A stretch of DNA of 64,000 nt from the NCBI RefSeq assembly GCF_905404315.1, contig NC_066292.1, positions 8,556,001-8,620,000 of the forward strand. The letters run 5' to 3'. This DNA is from Leptidea sinapis (Eukaryota; Arthropoda; Insecta; Lepidoptera; Pieridae). Below the pieces are notes generated by a model. The model did not search any database. It was given only the letters and a program-made list of their open reading frames with translations, and was not told the origin of the DNA. Positions 23,501 to 29,736 of this stretch are shown here, piece after piece. Within the stretch, counting starts at the first letter, position 1. Each line of letters starts with the position of its first letter. The position numbers were made by a program, and so were the translations under genes.

Positions 23501-23694
23501 TCTAAGAATACTAGTCAAATCCAATTTTTTTCGTGAATTTAATTTTCGTATAACTAACCGAGCTCATCAATGTATACCTGCGCTTCAAATTGGGCTATAG
23601 CTTCTTTTATTGCTTCCTCTGGAGTCATATCTAACTCATCCATATTTTCTTTAACCACCTCATCATATGTCTCCTGGCTTATTACGCGAACCAT
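8600..23694 (-). CDS. ARMC6: Armadillo repeat-containing protein 6 (ARMC6), 9 coding exons, complete
   Basis: Minus-strand exons: 23694-23578, 21926-21786, 20883-20669, 19888-19732, 18781-18646, 17365-17200, 14438-14345, 10838-10689, 8815-8600. Every junction is GT-AG, phases agree throughout, and the total is 1,392 nt = 463 aa plus stop; the vertebrate protein is about the same length. The N-terminus MVRVISQETYDEVVKENMDE followed by MTPEEAIKEAIAQFEAQ is the conserved ARMC6 start. The C-terminal exon (…NGCWAVRNIVARC… to …LDEQWTGKG…) matches the family's last armadillo repeats. Residues ~40-463 are helical armadillo-type repeats, a protein-binding fold; the biological role is poorly known. ATG 23692-23694 is chosen because the conserved MVRVISQET starts there; the longer open frame upstream begins in the promoter. 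The gene lies head-to-head with CHMP4, and intron 6 (14439-17199) contains tektin on the other strand. Confidence 0.93.
8945..9180. repeat. Dispersed repeat, copy 1 ('ttatcttgcccca…catgactcgga')
   Basis: Shares long stretches with 10371-10537, including 'tacttacttaaacatacat' and 'aaacatccatgactcgga'. It ends near 'gggattcgatcccggga', a B-box-like tRNA motif often seen at the edge of this lepidopteran repeat. Lies in ARMC6 intron 8. Confidence 0.55.
9465..9742 (+). repeat. Hairpin-rich dispersed repeat S1, copy 1
   Basis: First of several copies of an about 300-bp repeat that starts near 'aagggacgaga' and ends 'gcctcccactggtaa'. It contains the segments 'cgccctgcccattacaatgc' and 'gttaagtctcatttg'. 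This copy lacks the extreme 5' part. Lies in ARMC6 intron 8. Confidence 0.65.
9660..10331 (+). repeat. Tandem duplication of about 375 bp covering S1 parts and spacer
   Basis: The block holding the S1 tail, the spacer 'ggtaaatattaaaagatt.taaaatagtgtaat' and the next S1 head occurs twice. 'atctagccgg' is at 9701 and 10081 (380 bp), and 'ctgatgataattgata' at 9881 and 10255 (374 bp). This is a local duplication rather than independent insertions, because the non-S1 spacer is copied too. Confidence 0.75.
9843..10120 (+). repeat. S1 repeat, copy 2
   Basis: Starts 'ttttatgaaaataaggga' and ends 'cccactggtaa'. It has lost the right half of the first internal hairpin ('aaaaagagagacatta' instead of the usual 'attctgagcggc'). 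Confidence 0.65.
10213..10680 (+). repeat. S1 repeat, copy 3, interrupted by another repeat
   Basis: The S1 head runs 10213-10330, then an (ATA)n microsatellite and the repeat at 10371-10537, then the S1 tail 10538-10680. The copy ends 'catcctgtgcaaagga' at 10680, directly beside the 8-nt donor stretch of ARMC6 exon 8 (donor at 10688). Confidence 0.65.
10371..10537. repeat. Dispersed repeat, copy 2, nested in S1 copy 3
   Basis: Same family as 8945-9180 ('ttatcttgcccca', 'taaacatccatgactcggaa'). It splits S1 copy 3 and is preceded by ATA repeats at about 10337-10362. Confidence 0.55.
10868..11058 (+). repeat. Direct repeat D, copy 1
   Basis: Matches 12531-12700 over nearly its whole length ('cttctacagtgc', 'atctaacaagc', 'cacccacaaaaggctgac', 'ccgatgatcaaacaaat'). 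The two copies bracket the TIR element and LINE relic between them. Lies in ARMC6 intron 7. Confidence 0.6.
11060..11847 (+). mobile_element. TIR DNA transposon remnant with MADF exon (PIF/Harbinger-like)
   Basis: Terminal inverted repeats of about 54 bp with only a couple of mismatches: both ends read TTAGGCTAGGGTTACTAT, continuing through 'gatgcgagttctgacg' and 'aaatttgttctgacgag'. Inside are a plus-strand MADF start exon and, from the other end, a minus-strand start MDEFDEFDLASIKK at 11703. PIF/Harbinger elements carry a transposase gene and a Myb/SANT-MADF-type gene, so I infer an internally deleted derivative with both gene starts kept. The expected 3-bp target duplication is not clean (TTA left, TAA right). 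Confidence 0.7.
11247..11379 (+). CDS. MADF-domain first exon carried by the TIR element
   Basis: ATG in a perfect CCACCATGG context opens 44 codons: MDNDKFISLVYENRCLWDMR then DKNYQKRDISRQKWEKVA. This has the MADF pattern: hydrophobic helix 1, LWD, a spaced Y..R, then W..(I/V)A. It ends at a consensus donor A|GTAAGTAC (11380). No downstream exon is recognisable before the right terminal repeat, so the protein is only the N-terminal half of a MADF domain. It looks like a transposon gene fragment rather than a host gene. Confidence 0.6.
11875..12530 (+). mobile_element. Decayed jockey/CR1-like LINE 3' part
   Basis: Encodes in broken frames the thumb/C-terminal region of a reverse transcriptase: 'GILVWGHAADIDIVFALQKR' then 'AVRAIYQLGYRQSLKE', then a stop. 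It resembles the ORF at 41560-42528 (…GILLWGGAADINTIFVLQKR…). Its 3' end 'gaaaataaatgccttttatg' finishes at about 12530. Intron 7 of ARMC6, antisense to it. Confidence 0.75.
12531..12700 (+). repeat. Direct repeat D, copy 2
   Basis: Second copy of the 10868-11058 segment, starting exactly where the LINE relic's 3' end stops. Confidence 0.6.
12701..13571. other. ARMC6 intron 7 sequence, no gene seen
   Basis: A 103-codon minus-strand open frame at 13004-13315 has no recognised domain and no splice context. I do not call it a gene. Confidence 0.35.
13572..14306. mobile_element. Composite inverted-repeat element with nested hairpins
   Basis: A left palindrome pairs 13572-13606 with 13661-13695 ('tatgcaactgttg' and 'gtattaaaacac' arms), enclosing a smaller stem tatcacac/gtgtgata. 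Next, 13698-13775 pairs with 14222-14303 over about 80 bp (shared 'tttatctacaccc', 'agattctgaaacagttagct'). Before the right arm is a third hairpin, gtgttgtaatg/cattacaacac (14151-14188). A 68-codon open frame (13915-14121) inside is unrecognised. The pattern suggests a foldback or long-TIR DNA element. Confidence 0.6.
14447..15160 (-). mobile_element. Decayed jockey/CR1-like LINE 3' part
   Basis: Reverse-orientation relative of the relic at 11875-12530. The minus strand has the same 3' end 'gaaaataaatgccttttatg' and upstream thumb-region coding remnants ('cgtgttcatgctgctgacat' matches the other copy). It is sense to ARMC6, and its 3' end lies 8 nt before the exon 7 splice acceptor. Confidence 0.7.
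15592..16830 (+). CDS. Tektin family protein, intronless, nested in ARMC6 intron 6
   Basis: A 412-aa coiled-coil protein read in a single exon. Tektins are filament proteins that line doublet microtubules of cilia and sperm flagella. I see a long heptad-rich rod from about residue 55 to 395, 'INYWKSELE' in the first helix, conserved 'ITEECLNLRRNRMQ..TVYDEPQHEL' spacing, and near residue 329 RPDVENCRE, a form of the tektin signature RPNVELCRD. The C-terminus '…IDNERC…' followed by 'SAEKLCGF' is closest in style to tektin-3/-4. The start is ATG 15592; the frame is open for 16 more codons upstream but has only a TTG there. It lies antisense within ARMC6. The lack of introns suggests a retrogene or long-lost introns, and tektin expression in insects is usually testis-biased (inference here). 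Confidence 0.92.
   Translation: MSSKYGDHLSFGEKTFALTTLQNWQQHNSDVLKGDIIGLTDESTSISKNCIVKVNQISCNDFKDTTEQLNHRARHINYWKSELERAIRDLEEEINLLEGLRQQLKNAMDILNVPAYITEECLNLRRNRMQSDTVYDEPQHELFNESALVTNVKKLHQDMLRDIESQMKMNISAKNSMERDWSNKYLSFKYETRNSELQTKSFNVRDSAGATRLSEGQSDVQSWEQNTVNRLEQFKSAIENSKALRAKVDAALMNSARDLRTQDIAVNKALSERIARTDQVRIQLENQLKLTLSKIVETENILETLHDEMLKVSQRLQVAQTRLNVKSCRPDVENCREGSLIGLIEEVRDLNDSMSLLQRRSLETEKVRADLIHERSKIENEIIVKKNTLHIDNERCLFLRSHFQSAEKLCGF
17003..17008 (+). terminator. Tektin poly(A) signal AATAAA
   Basis: AATAAA 173 nt after the tektin stop codon, followed by a T/GT-rich stretch. ARMC6 exon 6 ends only about 190 bp further on, at 17200. Confidence 0.55.
17416..17620 (-). mobile_element. 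CR1-like LINE 3' end, degraded
   Basis: Minus-strand copy of the common 3' module: on the plus strand 'tcaccaccgcccacattct', 'ttgcaacaccagaggaatca', then decayed C-terminal coding sequence. ARMC6 intron 5. Confidence 0.65.
17700..18535 (+). mobile_element. CR1-like LINE 3' end split by a second LINE
   Basis: 17700-17907 carries the C-terminal coding end ('gtggaatta', 'gacgatacgacatgggtacc', 'ttcaaaaa'). The rest of the 3' end resumes at 18428 ('gctcctattattcctctggt', 'gtgagcggcggtgatcg', 'cgtacgctcgtttgtcc'). The interruption is the LINE at 17908-18427, flanked by GATAAT at 17902-17907 and 18428-18433. Confidence 0.7.
17908..18427 (-). mobile_element. 5'-truncated LINE nested in the CR1-like relic
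   Basis: Starts (3' end) with 'ttattttatttatttac' and is nearly the reverse complement of 21085-21640, including the (GT)n tract at about 18095-18112. The minus strand encodes a short jockey-like C-terminus ('DCSELLES.Y', 'PDYRTRHTAL'). Flanked by GATAAT repeats. Confidence 0.75.
18848..18958 (-). mobile_element. tRNA-derived SINE head
   Basis: On the minus strand an A-box-like 'ttggctcagcgata' is followed about 60 nt later by the B box 'gggttcgaatcccg'. This is a Pol III promoter layout, but the cloverleaf is poor, so it is a SINE rather than a tRNA gene. Begins about 70 bp upstream of ARMC6 exon 5. Confidence 0.6.
19346..19640 (-). mobile_element. Non-autonomous Helitron, decayed
   Basis: The minus-strand 3' end is '…acaacgtttgctgggtcagctag' followed by T, with a GGCAA/TTGCT stem before it. 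The middle ('cgaaacggcttgaccgattc') fits the family. The 5' TC end is not clear. ARMC6 intron 4. Confidence 0.55.
19940..20020 (-). mobile_element. CR1-like LINE extreme 3' end
   Basis: 'ggagggcaaacgagcg…gtcatctgatgttaa.tgatcaccgcc', a short antisense copy of the common 3' module. The next 650 bp up to ARMC6 exon 3 hold nothing I recognise. Confidence 0.55.
21030..21640 (+). mobile_element. 5'-truncated LINE 3' end
   Basis: The plus strand encodes 'DCSELLESIYLSVPDYRTRH' and 'TSLFHVPQV' (the C-terminus of a jockey-like ORF2, as in the LINE ending at 53932), then a 3' UTR with an (AC)n tract (21418-21440) and a tail 'attagtaaataaataat'. It mirrors 17908-18427. ARMC6 intron 2. Confidence 0.75.
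22420..22540 (+). mobile_element. LINE 3' tail
   Basis: 'gcctgctgagtttctt', 'tctgaggcatact', 'gaataaaaatatttgagttt' match, in reverse, the 3' end of the LINE at 41350-41490. Confidence 0.6.
22541..23577. other. ARMC6 intron 1, no gene seen
   Basis: AT-rich intron sequence with no repeat or frame that I recognise. Confidence 0.4.
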
Positions 23695-23826
23695 TTTTAA
23701 CTTTTCCTTTAGTTTAAATGTAACTTTAATGTAGTTTAACTCAGAAATCGGTAAAATTGTATTATTGATCAACCAGCTGCATTTAAATTTTTAAAATTTG
23801 AATCTCATCTCATATCAAGACTCAAT

Positions 23827-23840
23827 CTGACATGTTTTGA
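23827..23840. repeat. Target-site duplication, 3' copy
   Basis: CTGACATGTTTTGA, identical to 29452-29465. It marks the 3' (poly-A) junction of the I-like element, 133 bp upstream of the ARMC6 ATG. Confidence 0.92.
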
Positions 23841-24367
23841 TTTTTTTTTTTTTTTTTTATATTAATTCGTTCTTTCGAACAGGCTATAGCCAGGGGCCTT
23901 ACTGCCTTGTCGTTAGTATTTTCATTTCTTTGGTATTTATTATTTTCACTATTTTGTTTTACAAAAAGTCCAATCCAGTTTTCTCATTTCATCTTACATT
24001 ATTTCCATTTTCCTTTTCCAATTATGTATATTCGATAGCGAATATTTATAGTAGTTTCTTTCATCAAATCCAATCCAGTCTTAAAGTCATCATATTTTAC
24101 CGTTTCCGTTAATGTATAATTCTCTAAAGAATATTTTCCATATTTTCCTTTTAGTAAGTCCAAATCCAGTAATATAGTCTCTAATAATTTTCCCCTTTTC
24201 TTAAAGTCAAATCCAGTGTAATTTGCATAACTTTTTAGAATAATACCTACCTATTTACATTATCTGTTCAGTTCGCGAATTGCGCTATGCTATTACTAGT
24301 TGTATATGTACAAGTTATAACGTATTTACATAATTATAAACAAATTTACAACGTATGTATCTACAAA

Positions 24368-27300
24368 TTACAATGTATTTACAGTACTACATACAAATTT
24401 ATACAAGGACATATAAGTTGATGTGTCCTTTAATAGATCTATTACTGAGAGCGGGATTATATTGGGTGCACCATATATTTCCAGTAGCTCATCCATCAGC
24501 ACAAGGCGCTGTATGCCAAAGGACGAACAATCAAAAAAGATGTGATCCAGAGACTGATCTTGTTGCTTATTACAATGGTCACAAAAAGGAGAGGAGACAA
24601 TTTTTTTGCGATGAAGATGAAAATTCAATCGATAGTGACCAATACGCATTCGTGTTATTGTAGTATAGAACTTTCTGTGAGCGTTATTTTTAAACTTACA
24701 AAACCAGGGTGTGCTATTAACGGGATTATCTAACAAAGTATACGAATGAGCCTTATTTTCAACTTCTGTACAATTGTACCAATATCTTCCCCAAAGAAGA
24801 GTCATACGCTGTTTTAGATTACTTATTATATCTGTATATGGTATGTTAATGTCTAGATCTTTGCAATCAGGATATAGGGATAGATCGGATATATTAATGA
24901 TAGTTCTAGCTAGAAAATCAGCGCTTTCGTTTCCTGCTACTCCGATATGGGACGGGACCCAAACGAAATCCACTTTAATATCGATTAAACATAGTTCGAA
25001 CCACAATTCCTTTATAGCAAAAATGATGTAATTGATGTTAGTACTCATTTTGTTATTTGACAAACTTTTTAACACACTCATACTATCACTAACTATTACC
25101 CACTTCTTATTAAGTTGATTTTGTTTCTTAATATGCTTTAAAGCAAAAAGAATAGCGACGGCTTCAGCAGTAAAAATACTGGCATATCTATTAATCTTAA
25201 AGCCAATACCCTTCCTAATTTCAGGAAGGTAGATTGCAAAAGAAACATTATTATTGTTTTTTGCGCCATCCGTATAAACAAATTTACAATTAGACCATTC
25301 TGACAATAATACATGAACCTCCTCTTTTGAAGTTAAATTTGGATCTATTACAACATTAATTGCAGAATATTTACATCGAAAAGAACCTGCATGGCAGGGA
25401 AGTATATCATTATTCCGATGAATATTTAAATCTTGTAGGAATTTAAAAAATGAAGAAAAATCTTGCAAGATAAACAACTGTCTCGGAAATGAAGACGATT
25501 GATAAGCAATAAGATTCTTAAGAAGATTGTTCGTCGGCAAGCTATAGAGCTTTAAAATAAATCTTTCTTTAAGATAACTAAATCTAATACACAAAGGAGG
25601 AAGGTTGGCCTCGATTTGCATAGCAGCTATTGGGCTAGTTTTAAGTGCACCCAATATTGTACGCATACATTTATTTTGTATTTTATCCAGACTATTAACA
25701 ATTTTGCTGTCTGCGGCGAAACAATGAAAGCCATATTCAAAATGACTACGAATAAGCGATTTATACAAAATTAACAATATTTTAGGGTCCGCTCCCCACG
25801 ACGTTGCACACAAAGATTTTAATACATTATAAGCTTTATTCGCTTTAATTATAACACTATCTGTATATTTTTTCCAAGAAAGTTTTGGAGTAAATGTTAC
25901 ACCTAGAAATTTTATGTCACATGAAATAGGCAGTGGAATGCCATTGTATAAAATGGGAGGCAATATGATGCGTTTACGACCAATCACAAAGACTTTTGAT
26001 TTGGTTGGATTTACATTTAAATTAAGATAAGAAAAGTATTGATATAAATTTACATGTGCTTTATTAATAGTAGCGGCTAAATTAATCAGATCAACTCCCG
26101 ATACATAGACGACTAAGTCATCTGCATACTGTAGGTTTACTATATTTGGCCCCAAAATAAGGTTCAATCGTCTTATGTACATAATAAAAATTAAAGGAGA
26201 CAATATTCCCCCCTGACAAACACCTAGAGAAGAAAGTCGTGGTCCATACAAATGTTTATTAAATTTTACATATACTTTTCTGTCAGTCAAAAAGGATTGC
26301 ATCCAATTTATTATTTTACCTGGTATCCCTAACATTGATAACTCGTCACAAAGCACGGCAATATTTACACTATTGAAGGCACCTGGGATGTCAAAAAATA
26401 CAGACAAAAGATATTGATTACTTGCTAAACATTGATGCGCATCAAGCTGTAACTGCGCTATACTCTCCCTAGAAGACCGACCTTTGCGAAAACCAAACTG
26501 ATTATTAGGCAAAAGACAATTTTGTTCTATAAAGAACTCGAGACGTTGTTTTAGAAGCTGCTCAAATATCTTCCCAACACAAGACGTGAGAGCTATAGGT
26601 CTATAAGAGTCAGGTAACATTTTATTTTTGTCTGGCTTTAAAACTGGGATTAAACAGTCTGTTTTCCATTCTGCAGGAATAGTATTCTCCTTCCATAGGC
26701 GATTAAGATTATTTAAAAAGATGTTGAGACTGTGGCAATTAAGTTTTTTGAGTAAAATATATGGAATGGTATCAAGACCGAAAGATGTATCTCTTCTAGT
26801 AAATAAAGCGGATTTTAGTTCTTGTAAAGAAAAAGGCTCTATCAAATATTTATTACTATCATTAACAACATTTACATAGTTAGTTAACTCATTTGATACA
26901 AAGTCAGAAGTATACTTTTGTAGAAAATCTGGAATCCAACTATCATTCAACACACTGTCAGGAATGTAAGTTTTGTTAAATTTGCGCATGTATTTCCAAA
27001 TTGAAGACAAAGGAGTACAACGATTAAATGAATTGCACAAGCCTATCCAGCTATTTCTTCTTTCACTTTTTAAGATAAGTTTTTTTAAAGCCCGCAATCT
27101 CTTAAACTCCACATAATTTTCATCAGTGGAGTTGTTTTTAAAATTAATGTAACCATTTTTAGCATTTAAAACTGCTTCTGTACACCTCTGATTCCACCAA
27201 GGCGACCAAGGATATTTAAAAGATTTTTGTGAACAAGAACTAGTAGCATTATTACTATTAGAACTTTTGGAAAACAGACAGCTAGGGATTGACTGCTTGG

Positions 27301-28156
27301 CAGCAGAAAGTAAAATATTACAAAAGGAATTAAAAGCATCTATTGAAGATAAAGTGTCAAATTTAACATCATCCAAATAAGAAACAACTAAGTTACTATA
27401 CATATTCCAATTCACCTGCTTATAATTAGGGTGAGTGGGCAAATGTAGATTATTACATAATGTGTTTTGCAAACTAATACTATCACTACTTACTGCCATT
27501 TTTATTATTACAGGGAGATGATAACTACTGCCCAGAGGACTGTCAATAACTGACCAGTCACATAAAAGAGCCAAAGATGGAGTTACCAAAGTCAAGTCAA
27601 GAGCATTAGGACGCCAAGATGGAGATCCTATTGTGGTAGCTTGACCATTATTCAGAATAACAAGACCATTCTCATCTATAACCTCTAAAACATCTTTACC
27701 TCGAGGCAATGTATCAACACATCCCCACAACATGTGATGAGCATTGAAATCACCTGCAAATATCATTGGCTCTGGAATGGACTTAATTAAACTGTTTAAA
27801 TTGTTTTTATTAAATGGAGGATTTGAATTGGAAGGACTGTAAAAACTCACAATACTCAGTTCTTTGTTATTAATTTTAATTTTAATGCAAACATTTTGTA
27901 GAGCACTATCATAATATGTATTTATGTTAGAAAATGTGATATTATTATGAATAAAAATTGCTACACCATTGTGTTTATTACCACAATCATTCCTTATTGT
28001 GTTATAGCCTTTTATTAAAAAATACTGATGTGGTTTTAACCAAGTTTCCGAAATTATAGCAATATGGATATGATTTTCATATAAAAACCTTGTAAAAATA
28101 AGCCTATTACTAATAATACTTTGAGCGTTCCACTGCACTATATTCAATGTATCCAT
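24368..28156 (-). CDS. Retrotransposon ORF2: endonuclease / reverse transcriptase / RNase H
   Basis: Intact 1,262-aa polyprotein. Endonuclease (1-~220) has the N10 and E37 (ISETWLKP) positions and 'FAGDFNAHH'. At the usual SDH motif it reads S-Y-H (residues 211-213, …GSSYHLPV), a departure from the catalytic aspartate. Reverse transcriptase (~480-760) has 'FGFRKGRSS', 'FFDIPGAFNSVN', 'GVCQGGILSPL' and YADD at 677-680. RNase H has D963 (VYTDGA), 'FTAEAVAILFAL', 'IVSDSMSVLKSL' and 'HIGVAGNESADFLA', so its acidic residues are present. A CCHC-type knuckle 'FCDHCNKQQDQSLDHIFFDC' sits near the C-terminus. The ATG lies 8 nt after the ORF1 stop, suggesting termination-reinitiation. Confidence 0.95.
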   Translation of the reverse strand: MDTLNIVQWNAQSIISNRLIFTRFLYENHIHIAIISETWLKPHQYFLIKGYNTIRNDCGNKHNGVAIFIHNNITFSNINTYYDSALQNVCIKIKINNKELSIVSFYSPSNSNPPFNKNNLNSLIKSIPEPMIFAGDFNAHHMLWGCVDTLPRGKDVLEVIDENGLVILNNGQATTIGSPSWRPNALDLTLVTPSLALLCDWSVIDSPLGSSYHLPVIIKMAVSSDSISLQNTLCNNLHLPTHPNYKQVNWNMYSNLVVSYLDDVKFDTLSSIDAFNSFCNILLSAAKQSIPSCLFSKSSNSNNATSSCSQKSFKYPWSPWWNQRCTEAVLNAKNGYINFKNNSTDENYVEFKRLRALKKLILKSERRNSWIGLCNSFNRCTPLSSIWKYMRKFNKTYIPDSVLNDSWIPDFLQKYTSDFVSNELTNYVNVVNDSNKYLIEPFSLQELKSALFTRRDTSFGLDTIPYILLKKLNCHSLNIFLNNLNRLWKENTIPAEWKTDCLIPVLKPDKNKMLPDSYRPIALTSCVGKIFEQLLKQRLEFFIEQNCLLPNNQFGFRKGRSSRESIAQLQLDAHQCLASNQYLLSVFFDIPGAFNSVNIAVLCDELSMLGIPGKIINWMQSFLTDRKVYVKFNKHLYGPRLSSLGVCQGGILSPLIFIMYIRRLNLILGPNIVNLQYADDLVVYVSGVDLINLAATINKAHVNLYQYFSYLNLNVNPTKSKVFVIGRKRIILPPILYNGIPLPISCDIKFLGVTFTPKLSWKKYTDSVIIKANKAYNVLKSLCATSWGADPKILLILYKSLIRSHFEYGFHCFAADSKIVNSLDKIQNKCMRTILGALKTSPIAAMQIEANLPPLCIRFSYLKERFILKLYSLPTNNLLKNLIAYQSSSFPRQLFILQDFSSFFKFLQDLNIHRNNDILPCHAGSFRCKYSAINVVIDPNLTSKEEVHVLLSEWSNCKFVYTDGAKNNNNVSFAIYLPEIRKGIGFKINRYASIFTAEAVAILFALKHIKKQNQLNKKWVIVSDSMSVLKSLSNNKMSTNINYIIFAIKELWFELCLIDIKVDFVWVPSHIGVAGNESADFLARTIINISDLSLYPDCKDLDINIPYTDIISNLKQRMTLLWGRYWYNCTEVENKAHSYTLLDNPVNSTPWFCKFKNNAHRKFYTTITRMRIGHYRLNFHLHRKKIVSSPFCDHCNKQQDQSLDHIFFDCSSFGIQRLVLMDELLEIYGAPNIIPLSVIDLLKDTSTYMSLYKFVCSTVNTL

Positions 28157-28164
28157 AATAACAA

Positions 28165-29283
28165 TTAACTAGGTGTCTTTTTTCTAAAAGTGTTATTCAG
28201 AATTTCCTTAATACTATTTGAATTTATAGTTAACTTATCTTTATTTGTACAAATTTGTAAAACTGCTTCAACCAAGAGGTTCATAAATTTGTCAGATTTT
28301 ATAAGATTGCTCAGGTGTGTGTCAATATACTTTGAGTTTAATTGAGGGAAAGCAGATTCATTGAAGAGATCTGAGTATCTAACACTACGGGACTTCACTT
28401 TGTTTTCTTCAATTTTTTGTTTTTTCAGAGGACAGGTAGATGAGATAGCTATGTGATCTCCACCACAGTTGGCACATTTTGTTAAAGTTTTTGGACACAT
28501 TTTAAAATTGTGATTGTCAGAACATATGGAACAAACTTCATTGTTTCTACAAAATTTAGCAATATGGCCAAATTTCATACAGCGTAGACACTGTTTAATA
28601 GGGGGTACATATACATTAACCTCATGCCTCCAGTGATCAAGTGTTACATACTCAGGTAACAACGTTGATGCAAATGTGACTGCAACAGTTTGCGTTGGAA
28701 CAAAGGAGACAACACCCTGTGGGTCCTTTACTCGCCGCATGAACCTTCTCACAGCAATAACTTTTTTACTTGATGCAATTAATTGATGAATTTTTTTGTT
28801 GGAGTAATCAGTGGGAACAGAAGTAAGAACTCCAGTGACCTCCGTTTCAGAAGCCGGAATTGAGGCAACCATCTCCAACTCGCTAAGTAACTTTTCATTT
28901 TTTAAAAATACATTCGCATTGTTAGGCAGGTCAAAGGTAACACCAACTTTAAAAGCATTAACGGACCTCAGGTGCAACACACCCGATACGCAATGCCTCC
29001 TGATTCCATTTGACAGACCCAACCTGTCCTTGTCTGATATTTTGACTTCACCCTGCTTGCGATTGAGAAATACAATAAATTCCTTCTTATTTGAATTTTC
29101 GTCGTATAACCTATAATAATTTGTCGCTCTATAAGGGGTATACTTCTCTTTATCCTTTCTTCTTACAATGAGACGTTCAGTCACCTCCGCGTCAGATACC
29201 GAGGATTCGGATAGGGGAAGTTCGTCTGCTGGTTCTGCGTCGCTCTGGCCGTTCTTCGGCCTTTTACCTGTACGCTTCCCCAT
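28165..29283 (-). CDS. Retrotransposon ORF1: gag-like nucleic-acid-binding protein
   Basis: 372 aa from ATG 29283 (MGKRTGKRPKNGQSD…); six more in-frame codons upstream begin only with GTG. The N-terminus is basic, then acidic (about residues 1-45). Three zinc knuckles follow in the second half: CLRCMKFGHIAKFC, CSICSDNHNFKMC and CANCGGDHIAISSTC. These bind the element's RNA in the ribonucleoprotein. Length and triple-knuckle layout fit the I group. Confidence 0.92.
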   Translation of the reverse strand: MGKRTGKRPKNGQSDAEPADELPLSESSVSDAEVTERLIVRRKDKEKYTPYRATNYYRLYDENSNKKEFIVFLNRKQGEVKISDKDRLGLSNGIRRHCVSGVLHLRSVNAFKVGVTFDLPNNANVFLKNEKLLSELEMVASIPASETEVTGVLTSVPTDYSNKKIHQLIASSKKVIAVRRFMRRVKDPQGVVSFVPTQTVAVTFASTLLPEYVTLDHWRHEVNVYVPPIKQCLRCMKFGHIAKFCRNNEVCSICSDNHNFKMCPKTLTKCANCGGDHIAISSTCPLKKQKIEENKVKSRSVRYSDLFNESAFPQLNSKYIDTHLSNLIKSDKFMNLLVEAVLQICTNKDKLTINSNSIKEILNNTFRKKTPS

Positions 29284-29451
29284 GGCGATGGGGAAGCGCA
29301 CTTAACAATTTATATATACAAAAATCGAATATTTATAAACCAGGATAAACAATTTACAAGTATGAAAAATATATGCACTATGAACAATAATTTAAACAAT
29401 TTTTTTTTTGTATAAGCGCGCCTTCCTTCGTTCACTCGTTCCCGCCAAAAC

Positions 29452-29465
29452 CTGACATGTTTTGA
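29452..29465. repeat. Target-site duplication, 5' copy
   Basis: CTGACATGTTTTGA at the 5' junction of the I-like element, 271 bp before the CHMP4 ATG. Confidence 0.92.
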
Positions 29466-29489
29466 CTTGTGATGACTCTTTAGTTTTTT

Positions 29490-29609
29490 TTATTTAGAGT
29501 ATCGGTAACAAGACCATCAGCTTAAACCAAAAAACTAAAGAATATGTAATAGCTACAGAAGGCTCACTCCGCAAAATCGTAATAGCCTTGTTGCCAATAC
29601 TCTAAATAA
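29490..29609. repeat. 120-bp hairpin element in the CHMP4 promoter
   Basis: Ends TTATTTAGAGTATCGGTAAC and (reversed) TTATTTAGAGTATTGGCAAC continue as complementary arms of about 23 bp. A tiny foldback/MITE or a hairpin of the promoter itself; no coding content. Confidence 0.6.
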
Positions 29610-29736
29610 TTAAAAAAAAAATTAAATGAAAATAATCCTATTGTGTTTGTGATGACCTGTGTGTGGAAATTAGATTGTTACGCGTAATAGAGTACTATTG
29701 AGTTCATTTGATTCCAATAGTGAATAATAGGTAAAA

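Larger units (their letters stand above)
23841..29451 (-). mobile_element. Full-length I-like non-LTR retrotransposon (5,611 bp)
   Basis: Minus-strand element bounded by a perfect 14-bp target duplication. It has a short 5' UTR (29451-29284), ORF1 (gag-like), ORF2 (endonuclease, reverse transcriptase, RNase H), a 3' UTR with repeated 'ccaatccag' motifs, and an 18-nt poly(A) (T18 at 23841-23858). Both frames are open, which indicates a recent insertion. RNase H together with three zinc knuckles in ORF1 points to the I group (I/Nimb type) rather than jockey proper. It separates ARMC6 from CHMP4. Confidence 0.93.

Noticed and set aside
24774..26879. Plus-strand open frames within the I-like element
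   Set aside because: Shadows of the intact minus-strand ORF2.
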